From Diplonema papillatum (lineage: Eukaryota; Euglenozoa; Diplonemea; Diplonemida; Diplonemidae), in contig JAPJBO010000373.1 of NCBI GenBank assembly GCA_030068145.1, positions 1 to 64,000 on the forward strand: 64,000 nt of DNA, read 5' to 3'. This document shows, in pieces, positions 52,967 through 64,000 of this stretch. How positions within the stretch are numbered: the stretch's first letter is position 1; every line of letters starts with the position of its first letter. A program made the position numbers and the translations under genes. Under the pieces are notes generated by a model, which saw nothing but the letters and a program-made list of their open reading frames with translations, did no database searches and was not told where the DNA came from.

Positions 52967-53215
52967 AGCATTTCCGGAACAACGGTTGCGCAGGAAAAGG
53001 AACCCCACCTTCGATTCCCCCCGAGAAAGAAATTCGTTCCCAATAGACGCGAAGAACAAGAATCTTTGCTTTGTCTTTTGAGCCGTTGATGGTGGTCGTT
53101 CGTTACTCGTTCCCTATAGACGCGAAGAACAAGAATCTTTGCTTTGTCTTCTGAGCCGTTGATGGTGGTCGTTCGTTACTTTGCTCACTAAAGCCCCAAC
53201 TCCGGAAATGCTCCT
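52967..53215 (+). repeat. Family D 3' part with an internal tandem duplication
   Basis: Contains CATTTCCGGAACAACGGTTG and the closing CCCAACTCCGGAAATGCTC. Inside, a unit of about 70 bases (ATAGACGCGAAGAACAAGAA to GGTCGTTCGTTACT) is present twice (53043-53109 and 53113-53179) with one difference. Confidence 0.85.
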
Positions 53216-53792
53216 TTCTTTGTGTACGTGACTGGTGGTTATCGCGAGGGTCGCGGCAGTCTTATTTAGTCAACAGCGTCATCTCTCAAGCGAGTTTGAT
53301 GTCGCTCACAAGAAAGGAACGTAAAGCCCCCCTCGTACTACTTAGGTGGTAAAAATCGGAAACCTCCGGAAAAGGTTAGATGTACATCCCCCCCTCCCAA
53401 GGCGTCAAAGTGACTCGTACGATCCTACGACTGCCTATTATAGTACGAGGGGGCGCTCTCGGGAGTTGTATCCAGCTCCCAATTTTCTTCCGAGCGTTCC
53501 TGGGAAAAGTGTTGGCGGCTTTGGAACTGTTACGTCGTCATTTCAGCCCCTTCGGTTGTTTGAAGCTGGCTTTCACCGCTTCGGCGTTGGTTTTGCGGGA
53601 AACATTGATTAGTCCGCGGACGCACTTGTGGTCGCTGCGTTACGGTATGCTGCAACACTGGCCTAGGAATGGGAGTGGAGCATACACTTGCTGCTATTCA
53701 CTGCTCCCTGCCGAGGACCGTCTCCAAATGCTATCAAGTATCTTCAACTGCTATCGAGTACAGGCTGCCTCCTCGTTCACCGTCACGTCGTG
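53216..53792. other. Intergenic, no gene seen
   Basis: A + frame of 148 codons (53380-53826) is hydrophobic and domain-free. I do not call it a gene. Confidence 0.45.
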
Positions 53793-53990
53793 TGTACTTG
53801 TCACACGTGTAATCGCATTCAATTGAAAAGCCCGGTCTAACCCCCACGATAGACGCTCCCTGTTCTGGACGAGGAGCAACCGCCGCTCGGCGCTGACGCT
53901 CTATCGTCAAGGGGGGGGACAATAGTAAGTTGCGAATCATTCCGGTTACCTTTAATCGGTTGCCCCCCATTGGTAGCGTTTCTACAACTG
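53793..53990 (+). repeat. Interspersed repeat family F, copy 1
   Basis: ACTTGTCACAC, CGATAGACGCTCCCTGTTCT, GGAGCAACCGCCGCTCGGCG, then CGGTTGCCCCCCATT and TTTCTACAACTGCACC. The same order is found at 59108-59305. Confidence 0.8.
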
Positions 53991-54302
53991 CACCAAGACT
54001 GCCTGCTCGACGACGAGTTGGCTGGTTCTTCTGCGAGAGAAACGGGCAGAATACCGGATATTAGGGCCCCCGCTTCTTCGGGGGGTGTGGACTCGCAGCT
54101 GCAAGGTCCAAGCGATTTTCCTGCCCTGCACCCCGTTCTGGAGGCAAGGCGACGGAGGCATGCCAAGTGCCTTGCCGGCTTGTCCCTTGGGGTGCAGGGC
54201 GAAAAATCACTGAACATAGCGAGCCTAGGGAACGTGTCAGTTAGAATTTGGCGGACAATGTCCGGCATGGGGAGGGGAGGGGTCTCGGGCCATATTCTTT
54301 TG

Positions 54303-54530
54303 TATAAGCACCTGCTTTGTAGGAAATGTTTGAGGAGACTGCCACTTCCGATAGATCAAAGGAGGTAAATGTGCTGTAGCCCACACGAAACACAGGTGAA
54401 TCTGGGTTTAGTGGCGGGCGTAAGCGTTCAACAAAAAAAGACCCACTTTGTAGTTGTATTGTTTTCTCCCCCTCTAGCCTCCTTCGAAATGAACACAAGG
54501 CAGTCCCTCGAGTATTTTATGGTTTGCAGT
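54303..54530 (+). repeat. Interspersed repeat family C, longest copy
   Basis: TATAAGCACCTGCTTTGTAG, AGGAGACTGCC, then GGTGAATCTGGGTTTAGTGG, GTAAGCGTTCAAC, GACCCACTTTGTAGTTGTAT, and the end CAGTCCCTCGAGTATTTTAT. The 3' half matches 12850-13000 (GACCCACTTTGTGATTGTGT, CCCCGAGTATTTC). Confidence 0.75.
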
Positions 54531-55623
54531 GCCGCCATATGTCCGGGGAGGGGGTACGAGGGGCGTCGGCCACAGTAGCCTACAGGACGAAGCCATGGTT
54601 TGCCATGCCGTCATGTGTCCGTCAAACAATATAAAGGTGGGGGTGGGGGGGAGTTCTCCGTTATGCCGACAAGTGTCCGCCAAAGTCTTACTGACACGTT
54701 CCCCTAGCAAGTACACATGACCCGAACAAGCGGGGTTCTTCTCCATCTTTCGATCCGGCTTTCTTCACCTGCTTTCCCCACCCTTCATTTCTTCTTGGAA
54801 ATAAATAAGGTTGTCGACGACGAAAAGGAAAAGAAAGAAAACAAACAAAAGCCTTTCTCTTATTATTAACCACATGCGGACGGGGCTGTATAAATTTGGG
54901 TCGCGTGTTGGCGCCAGGCAGCGCGTTCTTCGGCCATGTGTTGATTGTATGCCAACAGAGAGGTGCAAAGCAAATCGACATGCCGGTGGAATTGACGGTT
55001 ACCCAGTGAAAAATGATGGGAAGTGCAGCCGTCTAGCTCCTCTGGCTGGGCTGGGTTGAATGCCTCAACCACACATCCAAAGTCCTCGTCTTTCATCCAT
55101 TTGTCGTAGGACAACGGATTATCTTCGGTGATGTACGGGATGCACCCCAGTCCAGGGTCCTTAGCAGCCCGGCCAACTGGCTTTCACGCCTCGTTTGTCG
55201 AGCCGACGACGAGAAGCCCTTGTTGAGCGAGCCCAGTAGTCGACAGGCCACACCATAACTAAAGTGTGGGAAGCAACTAAGGAACGAGTTGGCGTATCTG
55301 GTGTTCGGAGCTATGTACCTTCCGGTTTCCCTTATCGCCGCTGACTCGCCAAGGACACTGAAACACCCATACTAAAAAGCCGGCGAGGAGGGGGCCAGGC
55401 CGGCAAGTCTTTAATATGTCGGCTTCTGCTAGGAACCCTGTTAAACTCGAAAGAACCCTGAAGCTTTAAAGCATTCTTTTCGATTTTGTTTCGCCAAGTC
55501 GGTCTTTGCGCGGCTTGAAACCCGGAACCCGAACTCGTGACGTCACCTGCATGCGGGAGAACTGCCACTCACGTGGCAGTTTTCGTGGTGCCTCGGAGAG
55601 AAGGCATACTTCCTTGCAGATTC
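54531..55623. other. Intergenic, no gene seen
   Basis: Only short, overlapping frames without recognisable domains. Confidence 0.5.
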
Positions 55624-56450
55624 TTTTACATAAGCGCCAGCTTGAAAGGAAATGCTCGACGATGCTGCCCGACAAAGAACAGAAGGGATCCCAAGTGCTG
55701 TAACTACCGAACCACGTGTTGAACGGACGTGAGGTCATGCGGGTCTACCCCTACACGACAAATCACACAAATACAACAGGTCAAAGTCCTGAGTGAGAAA
55801 GCAACACACGGTGGTGTAAGCGAAGAACAAATCAGATTGCGTTTGTATTGTATTTGCCCCTTACCTCTATATTTCCCCCCTTCCATTCGGAGTCGAAGCA
55901 ACTACGTCGAGTATTTCCAAATGTGTACCTGCTACAGAATCTATTGCGTGGGCCCCTCGGTTCCCAGTTTCGGCGTGAGGAACCCTCGATAATGATTGCG
56001 AAAGCTGACTTAAAAAAGTCCCTTGAAATCTTCCATAATGATGTCCCGTCCGCGAGTGGTGAAACTTTGTCCCCGAACATTTCTGGAACAACGGGTTCGC
56101 ATAAAGAAAGAAAAGAAAGAAAAGGAAAAGGCCGCCCTTACTGAGGACGGATGTCATCAGCAAGGACGTAGCAATCGTCGCAGAGGTGGGTGAAGTTGGG
56201 GTCCGTCCACTTTGATATGGGTACTTCCAAGCACTCACGGAAGGAGATGCGCATGGTTCGCATAAAAAGGAAACAGAAGCCATTAATACAGGAAAGCCCC
56301 CCCACGAGAGGTTTCTACCCTGTACACCGTCACCACGAACGAAAGGTCTCGCGCTTTTTCATTTTCATCGCCATTGATTAGTTGATGCCGGTCGTCCGTT
56401 ACTTCGCTTATCCGTGTGAGCCCAACTCCAGAAATGTTCTTACTAGTCTT
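55624..56450 (+). repeat. Interspersed repeat family D, longest copy
   Basis: Contains the 5' part (TACATAAGCGCCAGCTTGAA), the middle block (ACGTGTTGAACGGACGTGAG to CGAGTATTTCC) and the 3' part (CATTTCTGGAACAACGGGTT, CACGAGAGGTTTCTACCCTG, CCCAACTCCAGAAATGTTC). It lets the other copies be read as pieces of one element of about 800 bases. No frame within it is conserved between copies, and no terminal repeats were recognised. Confidence 0.8.
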
Positions 56451-56834
56451 ACTAGCAATCGCGCTGATGTCGTCCCTACGACGTGCAATGAAAGCATAGG
56501 CGCCGCGTGTTTTGGTGGCTGATCAGAGTTCCTAGCCTGAAACAAAATCAGGGTAAATGAGTCGGTCCATCGAACTTCATTGAATTGCCTATCACAGGCT
56601 ACTATCACAGTCTACTACCACAGTCTACAGCCGGGGAGCGTGACCCCTGCCCTTGTCCCTTCCAAGGAGGCGGCCTTGCCCATCTGACGGGGCATGGTAG
56701 AGGTCAGCACCCATTGACTTGTTTTAATACGTTCTGGCCACAAGAACGCGTGCAGGGAGGTGGAAGGACAGAGGGACGGACAGACGCCGCAAACCCGCAC
56801 TCGGTGACTCCGCCGGCCCACGGAAGTGCAAAAA

Positions 56835-57345
56835 CTGAGCTCGGGAGCGGATCAAGGAAAGACAGCATCGAAGGTCAACCTTGGCTTTCTCATCGAAGTC
56901 AACACCAACATCGCCCAAGTGATGTAAAGGAAAACCCGTGCGCAGCCGAAGAAGCAATCGCAGACGAAGGAGAAGCTTCGCTTCTCCTTCGTCAAGCCCG
57001 CGCCTGGACGCGACGATCAGGACGAGCTGAAGAGGCGAAAGTACGACACTTCGCGTGCAAAAAAGACGACCGCGAAGCCGGTGATGCAGATGATCGCCAC
57101 AGTTTTCTTGCGTTCTAATACGAACTACAACAGTCAATTAGCAAGAGGTGGACGGGATCGGTAACAACGAATGGGGGATGGAACCAACCGGCACGCACAG
57201 ACGAAGTGGAGCCCCCTCATATAAAAAAAGCCAACTCTAAACAACCACCGCCGGTAGACAAAACCAGCTTGGAAGGAATCAACCGCCTTCGGGCGAGTCC
57301 GGGGGAGAGAAAGAAAAACACGCTCAAGCAACTCCCACCGGTAGA
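56835..57345 (+). other. Protein-like frames of unknown origin
   Basis: Three successive pieces look like real protein. One frame gives KTASKVNLGFLIEVNTNIAQ and ends at a TAA at about 56926-56928. The same frame then gives KLRFSFVKPAPGRDDQDELK followed by YDTSRAKKTTAKP. A second frame, overlapping its end, gives KKANSKQPPPVDKTSLEGIN followed by RASPGERKKNTLKQLPPVE, to a TAA near 57360. No family is recognised. A decayed gene or an exon cluster is possible. A perfect hairpin lies at 56963-56993 (14-base stem GACGAAGGAGAAGC, loop TTC). Confidence 0.3.
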
Positions 57346-57711
57346 AAATCCTGCCAAATAAATTAGCCACCTCCGGGTGGACTAGTCTGATCCTTGCTGT
57401 TGGGGGAAAGGAAAAAAACCCGTCCAGTTGTACTACTAGCCAACGTCTTATGAAGTACCGGGCGGCGCCTCCTAGCATTGTTTTCTTTTTTCGTGTGCAA
57501 ATCATGTACGGGCAGCAGTCAGTTGTGAGACTGGCAGGTGAGCAGCGCCACCTCCCCTAGCGGGCTCTCGGATCAAGCTGCGTCTGATGCATCTGTTGTA
57601 TGGATCGCCTACATACACTCAGCTGCGCGTGCCTTCATTGCGAAGGTTACTGCTGCAGCCTTCTGGGTGGCAGCTGTGTCAGGTCAAGTAGCGAGATCTG
57701 GGGCCCTGTGA

Positions 57712-58027
57712 TGGCTGAGTGCACATCTACGCAGGGCTGCATCCTCGTGTTGTAGCCGTGTTGTGTATAAGGTTTCGTGAGGGCCTGGTCAGCCAGCTCA
57801 TCACTATACAAGGTTTCGTGAGGGCCTGGTCAACCAGCTCATCACTATACAAGGTTTCGTGAGCTGGTCAACCACCTCATCACTATATAGGGAACAAACC
57901 TTTCGCGACCGTGATTGGACAGTCGGGATTGATGTGCCGGGGGCGGGTCTCCATGAAGAAGAGAAAATTAAATGCTGTCTCCGGCTGCTTCGGCAGACGA
58001 CACATACTACTACTAATACGTGTGCAA
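57712..58027 (+). repeat. Interspersed repeat family E, copy 3 with internal reiteration
   Basis: Same borders as 32566-32815, but a segment of about 40 bases (AAGGTTTCGTGAGGGCCTGG to CTCATCACTATAC) is present three times in a row (about 57769-57890) where the other copy has one. It ends in ACATACTACTACTAATACG. Confidence 0.88.
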
Positions 58028-58317
58028 ATCATGTGCGGCACCGACCTGCCACGTTCAAGCTTGTTCCGACTACTGCACCCTCTGCCGACACTCGCTAGCC
58101 GTCGACGCAGGACAGCAGCCCCGTCCTGAAGTGCAAATACTGCCGACGCGTCACTGCTGCTGTGTGCGCTCGGATTGGCGCCGCTCAAGCGGCAACCTGA
58201 TGTCACTCGTTTGTTGTTTGTAGAGATTGCTCCGTTCTTCTCCCTGACTTGTTCCCGGATTAGGATGACACATACTACTACTACTACTACGATTGGTGCT
58301 GCATATCAAGTTCAAAC

Positions 58318-58318
58318 G

Positions 58319-58374
<56 letters not shown>
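58318..58374. repeat. ACT trinucleotide microsatellite
   Basis: About 18 perfect ACT units, with a shorter run at 58270-58290. It lies next to a family E copy, which itself ends in ACT units. CGTGTGCAAAT is found right after both this run and the family E end. Confidence 0.95.
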
Positions 58375-58379
58375 GTGTG

Positions 58380-61190
58380 CAAATTCTGCAAGGAATAGTT
58401 GACTAGACCTTTTGGTGTTGTGCTTACGATGGCGGGGAGTCAACCCCTGAGGTACCGTGAAGCAGTACTGCGTGATTGTTTGAGAGGGTGTTTAGCACGC
58501 GAGTCGCATGGGGTAGACTTGTGGAGGATTAGGCGGTTCTGTGCTTTTTGAACGTGACCCGAAAAAATAGCTGGTTGGACACCTTTTGCGGGACCCAAAG
58601 AGCTGAGACCTTGTTACGGCAGGGTTGGCGTTGGGCTGCAGTGAACTTCATGCCCGTCCGTTTCGCCATCTTTGCTTCCGCTGTGCCTTGTGCCGCGTGC
58701 CCCCCCTTCCTGTTGGAATGATTGGCGGTGTGTGGAACACGTTTTCCGAAAGGAACCCATCTGAAGGGGGAGGGAGCGTACGTTGCCTGCGGGCTATCTG
58801 CTGCGCCCTTGCACGGGTGCCTTTCTTGGCATCGGCGGTCCTGTATAACAGACTTGCCAGGTTAGCTTTGGGGCAAATGGTATCAGACTGTTCGACAGCA
58901 CATCTGGAACCAGTGTCGTCTCACGAAAATGGTCACGTGCCAATGGCTGCAATTCATGCGCCAAACGCCCTGCCCAGATAGTCCTTAAACTGCGGCCCAC
59001 CTGCCGTTGGTCCGAATTGAAAGCAAACAAGTCCAATTTCTTTTTCTTTTTGCAGTTTCGTGAGTGAACTGCAATTGTTATTACTCGTTATAGTCGCAAA
59101 CAAGGTGTCGTACTTGTCACACCCACATGCGCCTGCTCTTACTCTGCGATAGACGTTCCCTGTTCTGCTGTAAGGGGAGCAACCGCCGTTCGGCGCTGAT
59201 GTTTTATTGTCAGGAAGGCAATGCGCCGCCATTAGTGAGATCGCCTCAAAGAGGTATTTGTTCTAGGCAGACAGCCGGTTGCCCCCATTCGTCGTTTTTC
59301 TGCAACCGTGAAAACTATGTTCTACGAAGAAGTGCAAAAAAAGGACCATCGTTTGCCTACGGCCATGAAGAATATGATGGGGGGTTGCTGCATACAACTT
59401 GCACACAGTCAGACCTGTCAGGAATTTGTTTATGTACTGCGGGGGCTAAAATTGCCCGCCGGGCAAGTATACACCGCGAAACCCGGCCCTGCGGCAATGA
59501 TTGAGGTTTCAAACTGGGCCATTATTTGCCTCCCCCGGGCAATTATTTGCACCCGTCCAGTAATTTGCTCGTGTTGGGATAGGGAAGCGCGGTGAGCAGC
59601 GCAGGCGTGCTAAGTGCCTGCAGTGCTCCGCTAGCGAAGCCCTCTTCCCATCCATCGCACTATTGGCTTGTCCCATGCCAGGTTCTGTGGGGCGGGTAGA
59701 AAGCAGAAATGCCAACCAGGGAAATTGGTAAGAAAAAGGTAAGGTGTAACGTTGCGTACCGTAGCGTAGCCCAACCAAAAATGGGGTTTCAATTTCAATC
59801 CAAAAAATGAAGAAAACGAAGAGAAGAAATAGCTAGGGTTGTGGGGATTTAAGAATATGTGTGCCAGGCCCCCGTTTTGACAGCGACTGGTACATGTCTG
59901 TAAGCTGCTCGTTATCAGCTTTGATCATAGGAATCTGTCGCCGAGTTCGTTGGAAATACAACAGCGTGATCCACAAACTGCTGGTGTGGGCAGCCAACCT
60001 CTTGCAACTGCCAAGACGAGGCTGATGATGATTGAAATGCGATACAGAGATTGCCGAAACAGAGATTTGCTGGACGCCACGACGTATGCGGCAAGACTAT
60101 CTCTTTCTCCGTGTTGCCGAGGTTTCGGTCTTAATACCCGAGAGGCCCAAGGGGTTGCAATCACCAGTTCAGTGTGTTCATACCAATTGCAAATTGTTCA
60201 AGTCTTGTAGCAGCACAAAAGCTTCACCCAAGATTGCTAGTCTGCGTGTACACATTACTGTTTCTCAGTGAATTTGAGCTTCGTAGCATCTCCCACTTAG
60301 GTATCAAGATAGAAGCTAAGACTTGGCTAAAGCGGCGTGCCCACAAAAAGGGGGGCTTCAAAAGGCACACATGTAGGTTTCTATCAGTATTTTCGACCCA
60401 CGCTTGGGAGACTCTGGGATGAATGAAGCTCGTAGCGCCAAATCAAAGATAGCTGGCGCTGCGCCAGCTGTTCGCTCGTACTTTGGTTTGCGTTCTACAT
60501 TTGGTTTCATCGATTCTCGCACAACACTTGCGGCCGAGTCTTTCATACAACGGGGTAATTTCAAAGGTTCGCAAAAGGAATCAATAGTCATCTAAAATGC
60601 AACACATTGCAACGCAGTTTTTGCGCAGCCGAGGAAAACCACATTTCTGGTTGCTTTCAATGAAATGTTGTTGAAAGTTCTATTACTTGCACAAAGGGGG
60701 TGTGAAAAGCGCAAAAAATAACGCTAAAAGCGATGTGTTGCTATCGTATGCGGCAAAGCAAAAGCGATAGTGAGAAAGATATGCAATATACAATTCGTTT
60801 GCATTCTATGAATAATGTGGTAAAAAAAGGCGCAGTAGAAAGAGCAACGGGTTGCCACTTGCGAAATGTCCAGCGCAAGGTGCAGTGCGAGTTTAGTAAC
60901 GTTTCGACGGGTACTAGCAATTTGTAGCCCCCCGTTGCGATCGCGGCAAGAAAGAAAGCATTCAACCCTCGCTCGGCTGAAAGAAAAACATGTTGCATAA
61001 TGTCGCCATTTGAATTCGCCCCAGCCAAGAACCGGCTTGCACTGCTAATGTGCACCAACTGGCTGAAAAGAGTGGCGGATCTGACGGCGAAAGAAAATTG
61101 AGAACGAAACTCCTTTTTTGTAAGTTTAACCCCTGGTGTCCCGGCCAGTTTGTATGAGCCAATTCACCTACCCCCCCTGAAAGCGACTTG
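58380..61190. other. Intergenic, with family F copy 2 inside
   Basis: Family F recurs at 59108-59305 (CTTGTCACACC, CGATAGACGTTCCCTGTTCT, GGAGCAACCGCCGTTCGGCG). At 59450-59575 several small palindromes built on GCCCGCCGGGC and CCCCCGGGC occur with AATTATTTGC words. No gene was recognised, and the frames here are short. Confidence 0.5.
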
Positions 61191-61191
61191 A

Positions 61192-61234
61192 GCTCGATTA
61201 CACTCGATTACGCATCGATTACACTCGATTACAC
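61192..61234. repeat. CTCGATTACAC repeats at the 5' junction of the second retrotransposon
   Basis: Four spaced copies of CGATTAC(AC/GC) directly precede the first recognisable reverse transcriptase codon at 61235. They may be filler DNA formed when the truncated element inserted. Confidence 0.6.
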
Positions 61235-64000
61235 TTCGACAAAGTGCCACGAGACGTCGTGCTGAAGCTGGTGGGGGATCTTGGCCTCCATGAGAGAATT
61301 CTCGGGCCGCTGCGCGATGTTTACGCGCGACTACGAAGGCGGTACAAGTTGCACATGGGGCTGGGAGACATCTTTTACACCACCAACGGGATACTGCAGG
61401 GCTGCCCCCTGAGCGTGATCCTCATCAACGCGCTGCTGTCCATCGTGGTGCGCAGAGTGGACGACGTGGGGGGGGTGACGAGCGAGTCCTTCGCGGACGA
61501 CCTCACCCTCCTGACGCGTCTCAGAGAAGCATGCTTGCAGGACGCCTTGGTGGAAGTCGACAGGTTTTGTGCGAACACCGGCATGTCGATCGGGATACCG
61601 AAGACGTTCGCTTTCGGGACGCCGAAGGGGTACGAAGCGAAGTTGAAGATAGGTGGCACCGACATCGTGACGAAGGAAGAGCTTACAATCGTAGGATGTC
61701 TGGTCGGCACGAAGCGGACACGCAGAACAACGGACCTGCGCTACGACCAGCGTGCAGAGGAGGCCGAACGGTTGGGTGCCTTACCGATCTCGAGGGCGCA
61801 GAGGTCGGGGCTAGCGGCGATGGCGGTTCTACCGGCGGCGACATACGGCTCGGAGTTCGCGCTTCCGACGGTGCGGGGGCTGGGGAAGTTCACCGCAGCA
61901 TTGCTCAGAGGCGTCTGGGACCCGGTGAGGCTGCATCGGGCACAGGAGGCCGTGTTGGGCATTCTAAACAAGGCCCACATGCTCGACCCCTACACAGTGC
62001 TGCCATATCGGTCGCTCGGCATGATCGCAGAAGTGTGCCGAAAGAGGCCGGTATGGAGGGCCCGCGTCGCAACAGTTCGAAGGGCGTATGGCAGCAGAAT
62101 CCGCGCATGGGGACCGATCGGTATTGCGGCCGAGCATGCAAAGAAGCTCGGTATACGATGGACAGAAGATCTCGACGACGCCGAGGACGAGGCAGGGAAT
62201 GTGCTGAGGCTGGTGCGACAGAGTAAGGGGGAGCGAGGGCACACCCTGAGAAAGGCGATTCACGGCTGGCGACTAGGGGAGCTCGAGAAGAGGCGCACAA
62301 ACTTCGGAGGGGTACGGGCGGGTGTCGACTACACCGCGACGAATGCCTACGGGCTGAAGGCGTCGACAACGCTGACGGCCGCGCGGGACGTTGCCGAGGT
62401 CGTAGCAGGGTCGGTGATGACGGAATCACATGCTGCCAAGCTGTGGGGAGGTGACGGGCTGTGCAGACGCTGTGACGAGGCGACGGAAGAAACTCTGGGC
62501 CACATTTGGTGGCAGTGCCGGGCGTATGAACGAATCCGAATGCAACAGCAGTATGCCGAAATTGTTGACGCAGATCGCTCGACTTGGCCTCCGTGCCTGC
62601 AAGAACACGGGATTCTGCCGAAGGGAAGTCGGATCAACATCGAAGTGCTGCACACATTCATGGCGGAAGTCATGCAAGAGAGACGACGGCTGGAGAGAGA
62701 AGGAAGAGACCGGGCAGTCGGCCACCCCTGGAGACAACTGCACCCTGACGACTGCCCCCCGCGCCGGCTGAATTTCGAAGCGATCGCTGGACCGGGGACC
62801 TTCACGGCGGTAGCAGGAGAGAGGTGGTTCCGGGCGCTGCAGTATTGGCTGGATGGGATGTGCTGGTCGGTAGCGGGTGACGTCTCGACGGCAGAGCTCG
62901 CAGTAGACTTCGAAGTGTACACCGGGCTCGATCTACCGGGCAGTTTAGTGGCGACGACAGGTGGGACGCCGCTGTGTATCCGTGCGAGAATGTTGGCGCG
63001 GATGCTGAAAACGATCGGGGAAGCGCTTGAGCGGAAAGGGGTGGGGCCGCTTCTGCCGGGTAGAAAGCTGGAGAAGATAGGTTCATTGAGAACGGTAGGG
63101 GCCCCCCCATGCCTCACGGGCTACGAGATGAGGCCAATTTTCCGCGGCGGCGAGGAGACGATGGGAATCTTGGAGACGCAGCTGAAGGCGAGCCGGCATG
63201 CGTTCACCGGCGAGGCGTGGGGGATGGACCTTTTCCCGACGTACGGAAGAGAAAGGGCGGAGCGTGCGGCGAGATGGGCGGCCTTCGATGACACTACGGA
63301 GAAGAGGAAAGGGAAGAAGTCGGCTGTCGTCGGAGGGGATCCGTGGCTCGTGCCGGAAGGGATTCCCCGACACGAGAAGTGGGGTGAGCGGGTGTGCCCC
63401 GGGCACCAAAAGGTGAAGTGCGACGTGTGTAAGCGCCGGGGCAAGTCGGTGGCGTGGTGCTGCCAGGCCCATCACAGGGAGGGTGATGGCCTAGCCGTAA
63501 AAATGTGTGCCGAGCACCGGATGACGCAGTGCGCCACGTGTAAGACGACAGCGGAGTGCTGTCGCAACCATCACCACCGATGCCTCGATCATGGCATGCC
63601 GACGTGCGACGGCTGTAAGAAACACGCCGACCTGAGGAGTAGGAGACCCGGGCACTGCTGCAGGAAAGGGCACCACCGGGCGGCCGTGGCGAGAGGTGAA
63701 GAAACAACGGCGAAGAAGAGGAAGGCGGAGCCGGAGGGTCCCGCGCCAGCGCCGAGACAGGCGAAACGTGAGAACGTGGTGCTCGTTCTGCCGGAAGCAG
63801 AGGAAGACGAGCGAGAACCCGCAACATCAACGCCGACATCAGCAGCGAAGGTCGGGAAGACGGCGCCAACGCCAGCGAAGAAGCGGCAATCGGACTCCGC
63901 GGCGGAGCCGGTACCGAAAAGACGCAAAGGACGCGTCGATGCGCCACGACCATCGCCCAGGCGCTGGGAAAAAGCAGAAATCGACGCGCAACCGATGAAC
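61235..64000 (+). mobile_element. Non-LTR retrotransposon, copy 2: 5'-truncated, open to window edge
   Basis: One frame is open for 922 codons from 61235 to the last base, with no stop. It starts inside reverse transcriptase motif A (FDKVPRDVVLKLV aligns with FDMVPREIVLRLA of copy 1), so the fingers region and everything before it are missing. Then follow motif B (NGILQGCPLSVILINALLS), motif C FADD (61490-61501), a thumb, the LINE knuckle (CRRCDEATEETLGHIWWQC, 62464-62520), a linker with AELAVDFEVYTGL, and three C-x2-H-x4-C-x2-C...CC...HH modules (63395-63680). The end is a Lys/Pro/Ala-rich basic tail. It is clearly a different family from copy 1, sharing perhaps half its residues in the best parts. 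5' truncation is typical of target-primed insertion. It cannot be active without the missing part, yet the frame is intact, so insertion was recent. Confidence 0.92.

Noticed and set aside
53005..53035. TTCGATTCCC resembling a tRNA B box
   Set aside because: No matching A box or cloverleaf at the right distance; it is part of a family D repeat. No tRNA or rRNA gene was found in the window.
61531..62226. Alternative + frame within the second retrotransposon
   Set aside because: Shadow of the open 922-codon frame that carries motifs C and the zinc knuckle.

Overview
The window looks like nuclear DNA of a protist, probably a microalga or other alveolate or stramenopile-like lineage. Supporting points are GT-AG introns, genes coding for eukaryote-only families (PROPPIN/WIPI autophagy propeller, a TMEM8/PGAP6-type membrane protein, a type II GT92 glycosyltransferase, a DPY30/RIIa-type docking domain), non-LTR retrotransposons, and a gene-poor background full of short dispersed repeats. 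The retrotransposon type, and the fact that every supported host gene lies on the + strand, fit a dinoflagellate or a relative. No spliced-leader or other decisive marker was found, so that placement is only a guess.

Layout. Positions 1-3370 hold no supported gene. From 3371 to 7008 lies a WD40-type beta-propeller gene (4337-5953) with a broken copy of its own 5' end upstream and a series of increasingly decayed copies of its 3' end downstream. A clear PROPPIN gene follows (9038-10072). Positions 10292-20000 are gene-poor and rich in repeats, including a small terminal-inverted-repeat element with perfect 29-base ends (14569-14791). At 20483-21058 a gene joins a DPY30/RIIa-like segment to a SRPBCC (polyketide-cyclase-like) domain, again with a duplicated 5' piece upstream and tandem copies of its 3' end downstream. 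At 21999-22878 is a TMEM8-like membrane protein exon. At 25717-28484 is a two-exon GT92 glycosyltransferase with a 3x24-residue repeat stalk and a C-terminal PAN/apple-like module. Its intron carries an antisense scrap of retrotransposon.

Positions 28484-36400 hold several inverted-repeat elements and palindrome arrays. A non-LTR retrotransposon (36861-41454) has a coiled-coil N-terminal part, a probable 375-base intron, a reverse transcriptase, and a Cys/His-rich tail cut off by a stop codon and a frameshift. Next come a coiled-coil protein exon (41873-43045) and a CCCH-type zinc-finger protein (44369-45514). Positions 45600-61200 are almost gene-free and made of interspersed repeat families. 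The right edge (61235-64000) is a second, diverged retrotransposon, truncated at its 5' end inside the reverse transcriptase. Its reading frame stays open to the end of the window.

No operon logic applies. The recurring themes are partial tandem duplication at both ends of genes, three host donor sites that all read GTATGC, and a conserved triple Cys/His module at the end of both retrotransposons, which is the best candidate here for something not yet well described.
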